A stretch of 64,000 nt of DNA from Riptortus pedestris (taxonomy: Eukaryota; Arthropoda; Insecta; Hemiptera; Alydidae). The notes below the pieces were generated by a model, which worked only from the letters and a program-made list of their open reading frames with translations, searched no databases and was not told the DNA's origin. This document shows positions 11,391-23,398 of the stretch, one piece after another. Every line of letters starts with the position of its first letter. The first letter of the stretch is position 1. The position numbers and the translations under genes are program-made. The DNA lies in assembly GCA_019009955.1 (NCBI GenBank), contig CM032228.1:179571001-179635000 (forward strand), written 5' to 3'.

Positions 11391-12909
11391 GTTTTATGCT
11401 CTGTTCACCGTATTAGTTGTTTACGTTTAGTCCAGATCTGTTTACTTACCACTAAGATCTGTCAAACGAGGGGTGTTGATGTACAGGTAAATTGTTTTCG
11501 TGTGGTGGGTTGTTTATGTTTTAAATCGAGATCTGTTTACTTACCACTCAGATCTGTCAACGGGTTGTGTTGGTGTTTATACCAACCTGGTATACCAACA
11601 TGGTTACCCTTTATTTTAATTACCATCCTTTATTATTTGAAATGAACACACATGCTGTTCTTCTCAGTGGGGGACATCTGGTTGGCTGACCGTCATCTGG
11701 GGAACGCTATAAACGAGATGTTGTGGATTGATTAAAAATGGAAGGCATAGGTTAAGATAATCATTAACATAAACTAATCACTGTAATAAAGTCTTGGTTG
11801 TATCCTTCTGGTGGTACTCGGTCAAGTGTGGGATACAAAATTAAAAAGGCTGCTGCGTGATGCTGACCTACTTAGTTATAATTTTAACTGGAAAAAAAAA
11901 TTATAAATTTCCCGAATCTACGACATAGTATTCTCTTTTTTGCCAAGCATTTGACCTAGTACCACGTAAAATAACGATCAGCTACATACCCATTTTTCTT
12001 CATCATCGCAATGAAATTTTCAATCAATTGACAACATCTTACTATTTGTGCATATTTAAATAGAAACTCTCTGATGATAGGCTGCCGTTCAGACAGTGCT
12101 GTACAGAGAAGAACTCAAAATTCATATCAGCATTCTAAATAATAAAGGATAATAATTATGAATCATCATAAGAGAGCCTCAGTCTCAAGATAAACAGTAA
12201 CTACAATTGAAATAAAAGAGGTAGGTCCCAAATTTGTTACGTTGGAAGTACTTGTAATCAAATACCAATAAAAACTATTTTGAAAATTAAATGTTAACAA
12301 AAGTAAGCTCATTTGTAGCAGGAGTTATTCATTTCATGCCAGATTTATCTGCCTACTTCCGTTAATCAAAACTCAAGCCGCAATAAGCCCGTGTGTGTTC
12401 TTAGCGAACTTTCCTTTGCATTTACCAATTTCAACATTTCATTACATAAAAGGAAATTCACGTGTATGGCACGCAATTCTATACTTCACTGAATGTGACT
12501 AGGGTATTTTAATTTTTTAAAGCATTTTAAAGTATATGCAGTTTGCCGACCACAAAGACAGGTAGTGAGACACTTTTGGACAAACAAACAAATATCTAAA
12601 TATGAAATCATTAAGAGATTTAAGATATAATTTGTAGGTCTTGTAAATTTATCGAAAAGGTATCTGTTATATATTGTCTATATCGTTCATTTGAACGAAG
12701 AAATCCACAATTTTGAATGTTGTTCCTCTCCGCCTCACCTTAGCGCTTAGCTACTCCTTAATTGATTTTTCTGTTTAACAAACTTTAACTTATATATATA
12801 ATATAAAAGTAGTTTAAATCTTACATCTATGTAACTTAAATATACCTATAAACGCTAATGTCTGAGTTGACACGCCAAACAAAAAAAACAACGAGTATAG
12901 ATGTATTGT
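11391..12909. other. No recognised feature; local direct repeat
   Basis: At 11434-11470 and 11530-11560 there is an imperfect duplication of agatctgtttacttaccactnagatctgtcaa (split here: agatctgtttactta, ccactcagatctgtc). The open frame through it (11331-11645) is carried by this repeat and by the foldback remnant, so it is not called. Confidence 0.45.
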
Positions 12910-12919
12910 ATGTGTGTGT

Positions 12920-12973
<54 letters not shown>
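12910..12973. repeat. (TG)n microsatellite
   Basis: TG dinucleotides across about 64 bp with two small interruptions. Confidence 0.9.
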
Positions 12974-14126
12974 CGTCTACGAAAATATAACAATATAAAC
13001 TATCGTCTGCAGTTCTTATTATTCCTCGTCCCATAAATCGTAGTCCCTGATTACGAGACTAGGAGAACAGGAACATTTAATTTTAAATCAGTAATGAGAA
13101 TAATAATAATAATAATAGAAGAGTGAGATTTTTCTTATTTAGCCTTTAGTCAGATTAATTATTTGACCAAATCGTTGAAAAAAAAAGGAAAATATTTTGA
13201 ATGGGCAGCTTGGGCAGAATAGAAAGGCATTATCAGTTTGTTGACTAAAGATAGAAAGCGCCGCCCAGAGCATAGGCTGAGATAGTCCAGATCTAGATAG
13301 TAAGGGGGCGCTGTAAGTTATGTGCCCGCAAAAAATACCCACCTACCCATTCCACTTCTCCACTCGATCTACATATCTCTATGGATTTTAGGCCAACTCT
13401 ACATTCGCCCAATAACCTGAGCGAGATAGAAACAATCATATTCAACGAAATAATAAAATGTCATCCCATCTAAACGATTGCTTTTTCTAATGGAAACCTA
13501 CGAAAATGGCTCATCGTCACAAGACGGATTATATCAAGCCCTTTGAGGTACTCATGTCTACTACTCACTGCTTTCAATGGCTGTAAGTGATGTTGAGTAT
13601 GTATTTCTGAAGACTCTTCCCTTTCAAATAAAACCAATTTATGAAGAAATCTGAATTCCATCGATCCTGTTAAAATTTATCCAAATCTCTCAAATGATGC
13701 TTGTTTTAAACAGATACATAAATAAGATTATCCATGTAATGTAACACAGTTACACGATTTCTACTAAACAAAAACCTATTTCAGTATATGTCAGGCATAT
13801 ATTTAGACATCGAGGGCCCTAGAATTAAAACCATTTGAAACCAAGAAATGATAAAACCTACCTGTCAATGGTATTTCTTTAAGTAAGTATTCAACTCTAA
13901 TCAATCAAATAGATATTACAGATGCACATTGTACAAGTACAAGTTGCTTGCAAAGGGAGGTCATACGCAGCTTGTGTTCTTGTCTCATGTTTTGAACATT
14001 CACATCTATCTGTGGCGGCCTTTCGTACTGGCTGGTAGTCGATTACATGCCATTCTACAGGCATATTTTTTTACAATCCAAATATCGTATTACTAAAATA
14101 TTTCAGTACTTCAAAAACAATAAAAG
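12974..14126. other. No recognised feature; short (TAA)n
   Basis: A short trinucleotide tract lies near 13096-13118. Two open frames of about 65 codons (13139, 13470) show no family features. Confidence 0.5.
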
Positions 14127-15140
14127 TTCGTAACGCAGGGGATTCCTAAACTAAGCAGATTTCCCACGTGCTGTCATAACACACTCGTGATCTCTATTTA
14201 TATGTAAAAAACCGAAAAGTAAAAAGGAGGGGGGTTACTGAAGACAGAAAACAAAAATTACGAATAACTCGCTCAATACTTGAGTAACCAAAAAAAGCAT
14301 GCAGCAGCCATTTTAGAAAATCAAAAGTTTGACGAGATTGGTTTTATAGCATTTTATGATGCGACTCATAATATCGGGGATATCTTGAATTTTCTAATTC
14401 CTCCCTTTTCTAAACCACCACTATTCCAGGTCTAATTTCAGCCAGTTACAAATATGGTCTTTCATGTTGACTAAAAGACTAAATATCGAGTATAGTATAG
14501 ATTGAACGCCTAATTGATGACGTCATCGCATGAAGTATTTGCATGTGTCTCGAATTACTCAATAGTTCACCGAAAACTGTTTAACGTTGGAATGAAGTGG
14601 ATCATGTTATAACAGCTTGCCTTAAATATGACATGAGTAGGAGTAAGGGTTCACTGATGGCCCAAAACTAAAATATGGAAATATCTCGATTAATATTCAA
14701 TATAGAGAAAACAAACATCTATGTAATATCATTTATAGAACATTAATTTTCCAATATGATTGGTTCTGTACAATTTTCGATACGGCGCATAACAACGTAG
14801 ATATTTCGAATTTTCGAAATTCCCCCCTCTCAACCCCCACCCCTCTCACACCAGTCCGATTTTAGCCATTAACGAGCTTTTACGTTTTACATAAAACGTT
14901 TATATTTCGAGTTTGGAAAATGAGGTCCAACCTTAGGGTAAATCAGCTAATGAGGTTGCACTCATGACGCAATTTTCGAAAGATTTTCTCAAATGCCGAT
15001 TGATCCTACTCAAGAGATGACGAAAATGAGGTCCTTTAAAAGTTATATATACATGTCGATGACCATTTGAGAAAATTTTTCGAACATCCCGTTTTGAGTA
15101 CAAACTCAATAGCGGATTTCCCATGAGGGAAATCTGCTAA
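14127..15140 (+). mobile_element. GCAGATTTCCC-family element, long form with duplicated modules
   Basis: The 5' end is TTCGTAACGCAGGGG with aagcagatttcccacgtg, and the 3' end is gatttcccatgagggaaatctgctaa. At about 1.0 kb it is the longest copy. Two related internal modules are visible, around 14333-14480 and 14750-14900. Each has a gattggtt(ct)t block, cgactcataat or ggcgcataac, a C-rich run and (c)cag(g/t)(t/c)c-atttcagcca. Upstream lies ggttactgaagacagaaaac with cgaataactcgctcaata. The last 226 bp also form part of the inverted duplication at 14915-19036. Confidence 0.7.
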
Positions 15141-15594
15141 AAGTAGCCATAGAATTCATTGACTGGAGGCGCTTAGCCTGAGAATCGCGAGAAATGGCCA
15201 AAAGGTTTAGGTGGAGCCAGAGGTTTAGGTCTCGATCATTCAAGGGCTATAGCACTTTATAAGTAAGTAAGCCTTATTTTTTTTTTTTAATTTTCAAACA
15301 TGGAAGAAAAACAATGGTTATATTTGTCAAATTTTATATTTGAAAGAGATGAGAAAAAGAGCTGAATGATGAAAACCAATATGACTAGCTATGTAAATAT
15401 CCTATGTTAACCGAATAGAAGGTTGATTGATACATTGGACTTTGTCATACACGGCCGAAATTGGGGTAGTGTGGGTTTATTAAAACATTCATTGGATGGA
15501 ATCGAATCAAAAGAATTACTAGTGTGTAGTAATATGAATCTATTACGAGTAAGCCTGATTGCTATTGTCACTGCGGGGTGCCAATCAACACAGC
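14915..15594 (+). repeat. Left arm of 680-bp inverted duplication
   Basis: Reading from ggaaaatgaggtccaacc at 14915, the sequence is the reverse complement of 18357-19036. In every stretch I compared the two are identical or nearly so. The arm holds the 3' end of a family element, then a segment with cgagaaatggcc and ggtttaggtggagcc, a T-run, and a 57-codon open stretch (15423-15593, starting MIDTLDFVIHGRNWG) that is also open in the other arm. The spacer between arms is about 2.76 kb. Confidence 0.85.
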
Positions 15595-16158
15595 CATTCT
15601 ATTCTGTGACTCTAGCACAGTGAAAGAGATCCTTGAGAGAATTGCTTCTTCGCCGCAAGATTCCCTACTTTTTTTTAATTGTTTTCGACTATTTTACAAA
15701 AAGGTAAGTTTGAATGATTATTTTTTTAAAGTTATCGTTAATAATAATTGCTAATGATAAATATCTATTTAAAAAGTAGCTAAATGAATTAAAACAAGCC
15801 TATTTTGTTGGGAAAAAATTATTTCAAACCCAAATTTATAATTCCAAATTGTTTTATATTTATATATATATATGTATGTGTGTGCGTGTGTGTGTGTGTA
15901 TATATATATATATACACACACATGTTTCGTAAAATATAAAACAATTTGGAATTATAAATTTGGGTTTGAAATAATTTTTTCCCATAGATATTTATCATTA
16001 GCAATTATTATTAACGATAACTTTAAAAAAATAATCATTCAACCTTACCTTTTTGTAAAATAGTCGAAAACAATTAAAAAAAAACAGGGAATTTTGCGGC
16101 GAAGAAGCAATTCTCTCAAGGATCTCTTTCACTGTGCTAGAGTCACAGAATAGAATGG
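15594..16158. repeat. Nested palindrome around a (TG/TA)n core
   Basis: Left arm 15594-15861 (ccattctattctgtgactc, cacagtgaaagagatcc, aattgttttatattt) is inverted at 15931-16158. About 40 bp of the left arm (15772-15812) is missing from the right. The centre is a TA/TG microsatellite at 15862-15922. The outer left boundary coincides with the inner end of the 680-bp arm. Confidence 0.8.
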
Positions 16159-18356
16159 TTTGGAAAAGGCTGGAGCAATCCCCACCCATTTATCTTTTTA
16201 TTATGACCTGACGACATTGTGTAGGGGCCAGCCCCTGGGAACAACGCACAAAACCAACAATGTGTCGTCAGCCGCAGTCAAAGTGTTAATGTTGAATCAT
16301 CCACCATATCAGTCGTTAGTTCAGGTGTACAGCATACCTCGCGATAACTTTAGGGCCTAATTACATTTTATAAATCCTATAATCAAACAAATCCATTTCA
16401 ATTTGTATTTGCTGACCACAGAGCTTTTTCTGTAATAACAATATAATTTCTAAACCACAAAAACAACGACATAGACAACATATTCAAGCAGAGAAATGAT
16501 ATAAAATACAATAAACAAAACATGAAACAAATATTTCCTTGTTATCCCTCGTAGCTTTTTATTTTTTATTATTTTTTCCCCTACACCTGACTAGGAAGAA
16601 AGACCAATAGAAAAATCATGCGGAGAAGAAGGGCATGTAAGAAAGCATGCAATATAAAAACAAGTACCTCAGGTACTATACACTTACACACATACATACC
16701 GGGCTGTGGTGTGGGATAGGATATGGATCCTTGGGTGAGGATTACCACAGATCTAGTCGTGAATAGTCGGATGTTGGCACTTTGTAGTCCTTCGTAGAAT
16801 TTGTTGTAGGGTCGTCTTATGAAAGCGGCGAGGGTTATGCTGAGGAGTTGATGTAGGTCTGGTGCTTTAGTGTGTCTCAAGAATGTATGATAAGTGATTG
16901 CTTTCAGAATAGAGTTTTGAAATTGTTGACGCTGCAGCTCCCAGCAGTATTCTTGTAGCAGGAAATCAATTACTAATTAAACTGAAAGGTGTGCCAATCA
17001 AAACCTTTCATGATGTAAAACTGTTCCACCCCCCCCCCCAACACGCCCTTTATGTGTTCCTTGATATCACACTGAAGAGATCTTAATTTAGCATATGTTC
17101 TTATCAACGTACAAACTAGATGAATTAGTTTAAGGAATATTAATGTTTGTTGTATTAATATCATCGAGGATTGTTGCGACCTATTCAATTACCTGAAATT
17201 TATGAACGCAATAAACCTAAAAATATATTGTAGACATAAGTAAGTTATCATTTTTGAGTTTATTTTCATAGATATTAATACCTTTTTTAAAATAATAATA
17301 AGTGCAGTAACAGAAAGGTATTATTCTGCACATCTTAACCTTACAATGTTTCTGTAGCTCTGTTAATGGGAGAAGAAACGCTTAAAAGTGCTCAGAGTTG
17401 TAGCAAGAATACGTGTTAAGGAATATATTTTTTTTTTTTATGTAGAGGATAATGTTCCATTTATTTGCCATCAATAAATATGATTTAAGAAACCATACAG
17501 TACTATCCTCGATCGAAGTAATAACATTAAAATTTATACTACCTCCCCTTTAAGCCATTAATCTTTAACTAAACTAATTTCAAAGAAGCTTAATAGAGAT
17601 ATGTATAAAACAACCATTTGTGGGTGGAACTTAAAGATAAATTGTTGAAATTAATTGGTAACAATTAGTTGAAGAATGCGATTCCGCTATTAAGTTAAAA
17701 TTTTACTGGTACACATTTATTTCTACCATAAACTTTAATTTTTACAACTGAGCTTATTAAAAGAATTATTTAAATGTAGATTGAGTATATGAATTTTGTA
17801 GTAGAAGAACAAATATAACAATTAACATAGATTGGAGTGATATTTCTGTTTGATTTGCTAACCGCGAAGGTTTAACAAAACAGAAAAATAACAATATGTG
17901 ATTTTGTTGAATTATTGTTGCATCATTTGAACGCTAACCACCTGAATCTTACGATTCCAGATAATCTATCGAATTAACTTCTCAAATTCTCTTTTTCTTT
18001 CTCAAAAATTACAAGAAACACAGATTAATATACATAAAGGGTAATTCCTCTGAGTTAGACGTACACTTTTCGAACCTCATCATCGAACTATTTCACATTC
18101 ACAGTTTGTTAGAAGATTTATAGAAAACCCCTTATACATAATACCCTCAACACTCACGGTTTTTCAGGCCATGACTTTTTCTGGTGAAAAAGATATTCCC
18201 CATTCACTAAAAATGGGCATCACTTAATATTCATTTACATATTGCAATTGACAATGAAACTGTGATTGGATGGATATATCACCAGCTGGTATACAGGCAT
18301 AGGGTTTGCGCTCTTGAACTTCCAAATGAACCCAACTCCCCCCCGTTTCTTTGACA
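16159..18356. other. No recognised gene; one GC-rich hairpin
   Basis: At 16205-16272 ctgacgacattgtg and acaatgtgtcgtcag flank ggggccagcccc, an imperfect stem. Otherwise no feature. Open frames at 16581 (99 codons, minus) and 16973 have no recognisable motif, the latter crossing a C-run. Confidence 0.45.
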
Positions 18357-19036
18357 GCTGTGTTGATTGGCACCCCGCAGTGACAATAGCAATCAGGCTT
18401 ACTCGTAATAGATTCATATTACTACACACTAGTAATTCTTTTGATTCGATTCCATCCAATGAATGTTTTAATAAACCCACACTACCCCAATTTCGGCCGT
18501 GTATGACAAAGTCCAATGTATCAATCAACCTTCTATTCGGTTAACATAGGATATTTACATAGCTAGTCATATTGGTTTTCATCATTCAGCTCTTTTTCTC
18601 ATCTCTTTCAAATATAAAATTTGACAAATATAACCATTGTTTTTCTTCCATGTTTGAAAATTAAAAAAAAAAAATAAGGCTTACTTACTTATAAAGTGCT
18701 ATAGCCCTTGAATGATCGAGACCTAAACCTCTGGCTCCACCTAAACCTTTTGGCCATTTCTCGCGATTCTCAGGCTAAGCGCCTCCAGTCAATGAATTCT
18801 ATGGCTACTTTTAGCAGATTTCCCTCATGGGAAATCCGCTATTGAGGTTGTACTCAAAACGGGATGTTCGAAAAATTTTCTCAAATGGTCATCGACATGT
18901 ATATATAACTTTTAAAGGACCTCATTTTCGTCATCTCTTGAGTAGGATCAATCGGCATTTGAGAAAATCTTTCGAAAATTGCGTCATGAGTGCAACCTCA
19001 TTAGCTGATTTACCCTAAGGTTGGACCTCATTTTCC
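18357..19036 (-). repeat. Right arm of 680-bp inverted duplication
   Basis: Reverse complement of 14915-15594. The shared open stretch lies on the minus strand here and continues past the arm to 18235 with unrelated codons, which argues that its extent is accidental. The arm carries the family 3' palindrome (18811 onward). Confidence 0.85.
18811..19036 (-). mobile_element. GCAGATTTCCC-family 3' fragment
   Basis: TTAGCAGATTTCCCTCATGG begins the fragment, followed by ctattgaggttgtactc and two successive copies of the gaaaattttc / catcg blocks in opposite orientation. It is the inverted duplicate of the end of the 14127-15140 element. Confidence 0.65.
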
Positions 19037-19756
19037 ACACACACACACACACACACTTACATATATGTATATGTCTTACCGATCTATTGGGAACAACTCG
19101 TGCAATATTCGTGTGTGTAAAAATCAGGATTTCCAGGGGCCGAAGAAGGCCGGAGGTGGACGTTGGTTGCAGAGCAGGGTTCCTGGTATGTGCAGCACAT
19201 ATTGTGCGGACGTGCCCTTTGGTTGAAAGCATGAGGCACCATGGCTTGGTTGACTTCCTGGAGAATTTCCAGAAGAGGGGCCTGACTCTTTTAAAGGGTG
19301 GAGTCAGGAGAAGGCCCAATCTCACTAATTCTCAACGAGGAAGAACTACATTAACTTTACTTCGACGAAGTGGGCTTGAGAAGGTTTAAAATTTAGAATA
19401 TTCGTTCTGGTCATCAATGCATAGGATAGTTATTTATGAGAGGCCGTGAAATGGAGCCCTTGTAACATGTATATAATTCAAATTAGACCCCAGATTTACG
19501 ATGAAGGAGCTCCTGTCCAGCTCTCTGAATCAATTTCCTTCAAATCTTGTCCTTTACCCTCTTTTCTTTTTCTCACCCTTCAGTGTCTCAGGTTAAATGG
19601 TGCAGAGGTAAGACGAATTAATTATTGACATGTGTCTACTACATCCATTATTTTATATAATTGAGCTCACCAGGGCATATTATTATGTTTTGTTGCGTTA
19701 TTTTATTTACCCCCAGTTGGATTTTTTTCTATATCTTCAGCCCACAGTAATCATTA
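19037..19756. other. Short (CA)n and unrecognised sequence between two palindromes
   Basis: A CA tract occupies about 19036-19055. A 122-codon open frame (19021-19389) runs through it; its latter part is more mixed in composition (for example ggaggtggacgttgg) but I recognise no family. No start context or splice structure supports a gene. At the right edge (19757) a (TA)n marks the beginning of the large palindrome. Confidence 0.4.
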
Positions 19757-20220
19757 ATATATATATATAAAATTGTAACCTCTGTCTGTACATTGATTTT
19801 TTTCGCGAAATTTCACGATAACTTTTCGTTTCACATGCCATAGACACCATAACTGCATTTTGTTTCTTTCGTGCCCGTTGGTTTTTTTGTTTGTTACCTT
19901 TCACGCATAAACGGCTGAACCGAAGTTTATGAAACTTGGTATGTATATTAATACTAACCCAACTTAGACTTTAGGCTATGTTAATATTCTCTGAGACGAA
20001 CAGGAGTGGGGGTTATAGGGTAGGCCAGAAATTAAAAATAACGATATTACGTTTCCTATTGCATTTTCGGCAATTATGCACATAACATAAGTTGTTTAAA
20101 ATATTTAGTTATTTGGAGTAACTTTTGTCATATACCGAACTATAAAGCCGTTATATGCTAAAAATTATAGCGGAAGTGAACAATTTTATTTGGGACAAAA
20201 GACCCAACCGAAATAAATAA
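19757..20220 (-). mobile_element. RTE-like 3'-end repeat (reverse orientation)
   Basis: On the reverse strand this holds the wording common to 3' ends of insect RTE-type non-LTR elements: ccaagtttcataaacttcgg, ttcagccgtttatgcgtg, then aaaggtaacaaacaaa and a TA-rich tail. No protein is encoded. A related copy is at 35841-36282 and its mirror at 23399-23868. The RTE assignment comes from the resemblance of the tail only. Confidence 0.5.
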
Positions 20221-20223
20221 AAG

Positions 20224-20876
20224 TCCGTCACGCAGGGGCTGCGTAAACTAAGCAGATTTCCCATGTGAAGTTTACAATAGAGAAATCTGCATACTGGTAA
20301 CACAACACCACCGTGATTAGATAATGAGAAATCTTTCAGTTAATTAAAATAAATTCCCAACTGAAACGGCTTCTGAATCGTAAGAATAATTTATATTTTA
20401 ATAACTCAAATTTTAGTAGTCCAAGAATTAAAGAAGAGGGAGGGGCGGATGAACAGAACGTATTTGCATAAATCTCACAAAGTAACGAAGGTAAGGTAAG
20501 GTTAAAAACGACAGGTTAGAAGAAACTTCCGCCTCAGCCGAGAAATGACGAAGATGGCCGACGTAATCCGAACTATACCCGACCACAGACTTCATAAACA
20601 TAAAAATATCTCGGTTAATATTCGGGATAGAGAATAAATGTATAGAACAATATTTATAGTAAATTTAATTTGCAATAAGATTGGTTCTATACAATTTTTC
20701 GATCCGATGCATAATAACGGAGACATATCGAAATTCCCACCTCTAAATCCCCCTCCCTCTGGTCCGATTTCACCCATGAACGAACTTGATCTGTCTTTTT
20801 ACCTAAAACGGTTAAATATCGAGTTTCGTAACGATCAAACAAAAATTGCGACCGCTAGAGCGTTAACAGACAAATA

Positions 20877-20927
<51 letters not shown>
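20224..20927 (+). mobile_element. GCAGATTTCCC-family element, 3' end displaced
   Basis: The clear 5' end (TCCGTCACGCAGGGGCTGCG, aagcagatttcccatgtg, then tagagaaatctgc forming a hairpin with it) runs through to the (AT)n at 20875-20926. The expected 3' end is not adjacent; a matching 3' piece appears at 21446-21579, so about 0.5 kb appears to have entered at the microsatellite. Confidence 0.75.
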
Positions 20928-20931
<4 letters not shown>

Positions 20932-21441
20932 GCCGACCAACTATTTCAAATACAAAAGAAAAAAGCATTTCAAATAAAAGTATGAAACACAAATGCAGAA
21001 TACTTTTATACAAATCATATTAATTTTCAAGAAATTTGCCTCAAGGAAAATCATTTATTGACCTTCAAAAATATGTCTTCAAATGTCTATCACTCCAGCT
21101 TACTAAATTTGAATATTAGGTCATTTTAAATTTATATGTATATATATATATATCTATATATATATATATATATATATATATTAGCTCAGATACCGGGCTT
21201 CGCCCGGGAATTCATTTGAGGCTGAATGGTGATGGTATTTTTTTGGCAAGGCTTTATTTTGCACACTATTTTGACATTTACCCATCCCAGTGTTTAGGGA
21301 TTATACCCGTTGTTGGCATTTGTTAATAATAATATTAATTTTTTATGTAGGACTTCACTGTCCTCCATATTGTCATATTTCCCGTCTCCTGTGCATTATG
21401 CATAGATTTCAGTTATTAAAAACAAAACATTAACGTAGATT

Positions 21442-22175
21442 AGATATATATATAATTTTGAACGGACCTCATTTTCGTCGTCTCCTGGGTAGGATCGATG
21501 GACATTTGAAGAAAATTTTCGAAAATCGCGTTATGACTATGACCTCAATAGCTGATTTCCCTTAAGGGAAACTGCTTAAATTCGGTATGTGTATTAGCAC
21601 TAACGCTTTCATTATAATAAGCCATACCAACATTTCTAGGGACGGGCAGGAGTTGGGGTTGTAAGGGAGGCTTCATTTTAAAATAGCGGTATTTCGTTTT
21701 CTATTCGTTTTTAGGCAAATATGAACATAACAAAAGTTGTTTATGTAGTTATTTAGAGTAACTTTTGTAATATACATTTTTGTCTTTAAACAATCTATAA
21801 ACGAGATATACACTATAAACTAAAGCGGGAGTCAACTATTTTATTGAGCGCTAACGATTGAACCGAACTTAACAAAACTCGGTATGTCAATTAGCATTAA
21901 TTCTTCCATGATTATAAGCTATATTAAAATGTTTAGGTTAGAACGGGAGTGGGGGTTATAAGGGAGGACTAAACTAAAAATTCGCGATATTTCATTGTCC
22001 ATTTGTTTTTCGACAAACATGCACATAACAAAAGTTGTTTACTTTGTTATTTAGATTAACTCCTGTTTTATACATTTCTCTAGGATCAAAGTGTGGAGCA
22101 AGTAATTTGCGTAGAAATATTGATATGCTCAATAATTCATTCCAATTTGAACTATCACCTGGAAATTGTTTTTCA
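21442..22175. repeat. Spacer of the 4.1-kb palindrome with two tail-repeat units
   Basis: After the element 3' end (to 21579), two diverged units follow near 21580-21870 and 21875-22085. Each has an aattcggtatg- or actcggtatg-like start, a gggagtgggggttataaggg-like core and caaaagttgttta. They are tandem relatives of the RTE-like segment in the arms. No gene is seen. Confidence 0.6.
21446..21579 (+). mobile_element. GCAGATTTCCC-family 3' end
   Basis: It begins in (AT)n and reads ttttgaacggacctcatt, ctcctgggtaggatcgatgg, cctcaatagctgatttcc, cttaagggaaactgcttaa. It is the part missing from the copy at 20224-20927 and lies outside the duplicated arm, so it exists only once. Confidence 0.75.
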
Positions 22176-22432
22176 AATCTACGTTAATATTTTGTTTTTA
22201 ATAACTGAAATCTATGCATAATGCACAGGAGACGGGAAATATGACAATATGGAGGACAGTGAAGTCCTACATAAAAAATTAATATTATTATTAACAAATG
22301 CCAACAACGGGTATAAACCCTAAACACTGGGATGGGTAAATGTCAAAATAGTGTGCAAAATAAAGCCTTGCCAAAAAAATACAATCACCATTCAGCCTCA
22401 AATCAATTCCCGGGCGAAGCCCGGTATCTGAG

Positions 22433-22491
<59 letters not shown>

Positions 22492-22691
22492 ATTTAAAAT
22501 GACCTAATATTCAAATTTAGTAAGCTGGAGTGATAGACATTTGAAGACATATTTTTGAAGGTCAATAAATGATTTTCCTTGAGGCAAATTTCTTGAAAAT
22601 TAATATGATTTGTATAAAAGTATTCTGCATTTGTGTTTCATACTTTTATTTGAAATGCTTTTTTCTTTTGTAGTTGAAATAGTTGGTCGGC

Positions 22692-22696
<5 letters not shown>

Positions 22697-22742
<46 letters not shown>

Positions 22743-23395
22743 TATTTGTCTGTTAACGCTCTAGCGGTCGCAATTTTTGTTTGATCGTTACGAAACTCGA
22801 TATTTAACCGTTTTAGGTAAAAAGACAGATCAAGTTCGTTCATGGGTGAAATCGGACCAGAGGGAGGGGGATTTAGAGGTGGGAATTTCGAAATGTCTCC
22901 GTTATTATGCATCGGATCGAAAAATTGTATAGAACCAATCTTATTGCAAATTAAATTTACTATAAATATTGTTCTATACATTTATTCTCTATCCCGAATA
23001 TTAACCGAGATAATTTTATGTTTATGAAGTCTGTGGTCGGGTATAGTTCGGATTACGTCGGCCATCTTCGTCATTTCTCGGCTGAGGCGGAAGTTTCTTC
23101 TAACCTGTCGTTTTTAACCTTACCTTACCTTCGTTACTTTGTGAGATTTATGCAAATACGTTCTGTTCATCCGCCCCTCCCCCTTCTTTAATTCTTGGAC
23201 TACTAAAATTTGAGTTATTAAAATATAAATTATTCTTACGATTCAGAAGCCGTTTCAGTTGGGAATTTATTTTAATTAACTGAAAGATTTCTCATTATCT
23301 AATCACGGTGGTGTTGTGTTACCAGTATGCAGATTTCTCTATTGTAAACTTCACATGGGAAATCTGCTTAGTTTACGCAGCCCCTGCGTGACGGA
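22697..23395 (-). mobile_element. GCAGATTTCCC-family element in the right arm
   Basis: Mirror of the 20224 copy: (AT)n, tgttaacgctctagcggtcg, the G-rich block, aaccaatcttattgcaaatt, and the 5' terminus as cgcagcccctgcgtgacgga. The 3' palindrome is again absent next to the (AT)n. Confidence 0.75.
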
Positions 23396-23398
23396 CTT

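Larger units (their letters stand above)
19757..21441 (+). repeat. Left arm of 4.1-kb palindrome
   Basis: The arm of about 1685 bp is inverted at 22176-23868. It starts atatatatataaaattgtaacc and ends taacgtagatt. Order inside: an RTE-like tail segment, a GCAGATTTCCC element up to its (AT)n tract, unrelated sequence, a second (AT)n at 21133-21181, and an accgggcttcgcccggga motif at 21192-21209. I could see at least five single-base or small differences from the other arm, so the arms are close but not exact copies. Confidence 0.9.

Noticed and set aside
16205..16272. GC-rich hairpin as a structured RNA
   Set aside because: A single imperfect stem with no second copy or promoter.
19021..19389. 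122-codon open frame between the palindromes
   Set aside because: It starts in the inverted-repeat end and a (CA)n tract, with no recognisable domain or gene structure.
20638..20985. Repeated frame of about 115 codons, also present at 22646-22981
   Set aside because: It is a duplicated stretch of a non-coding family element inside the palindrome arms; other copies of the family break it.
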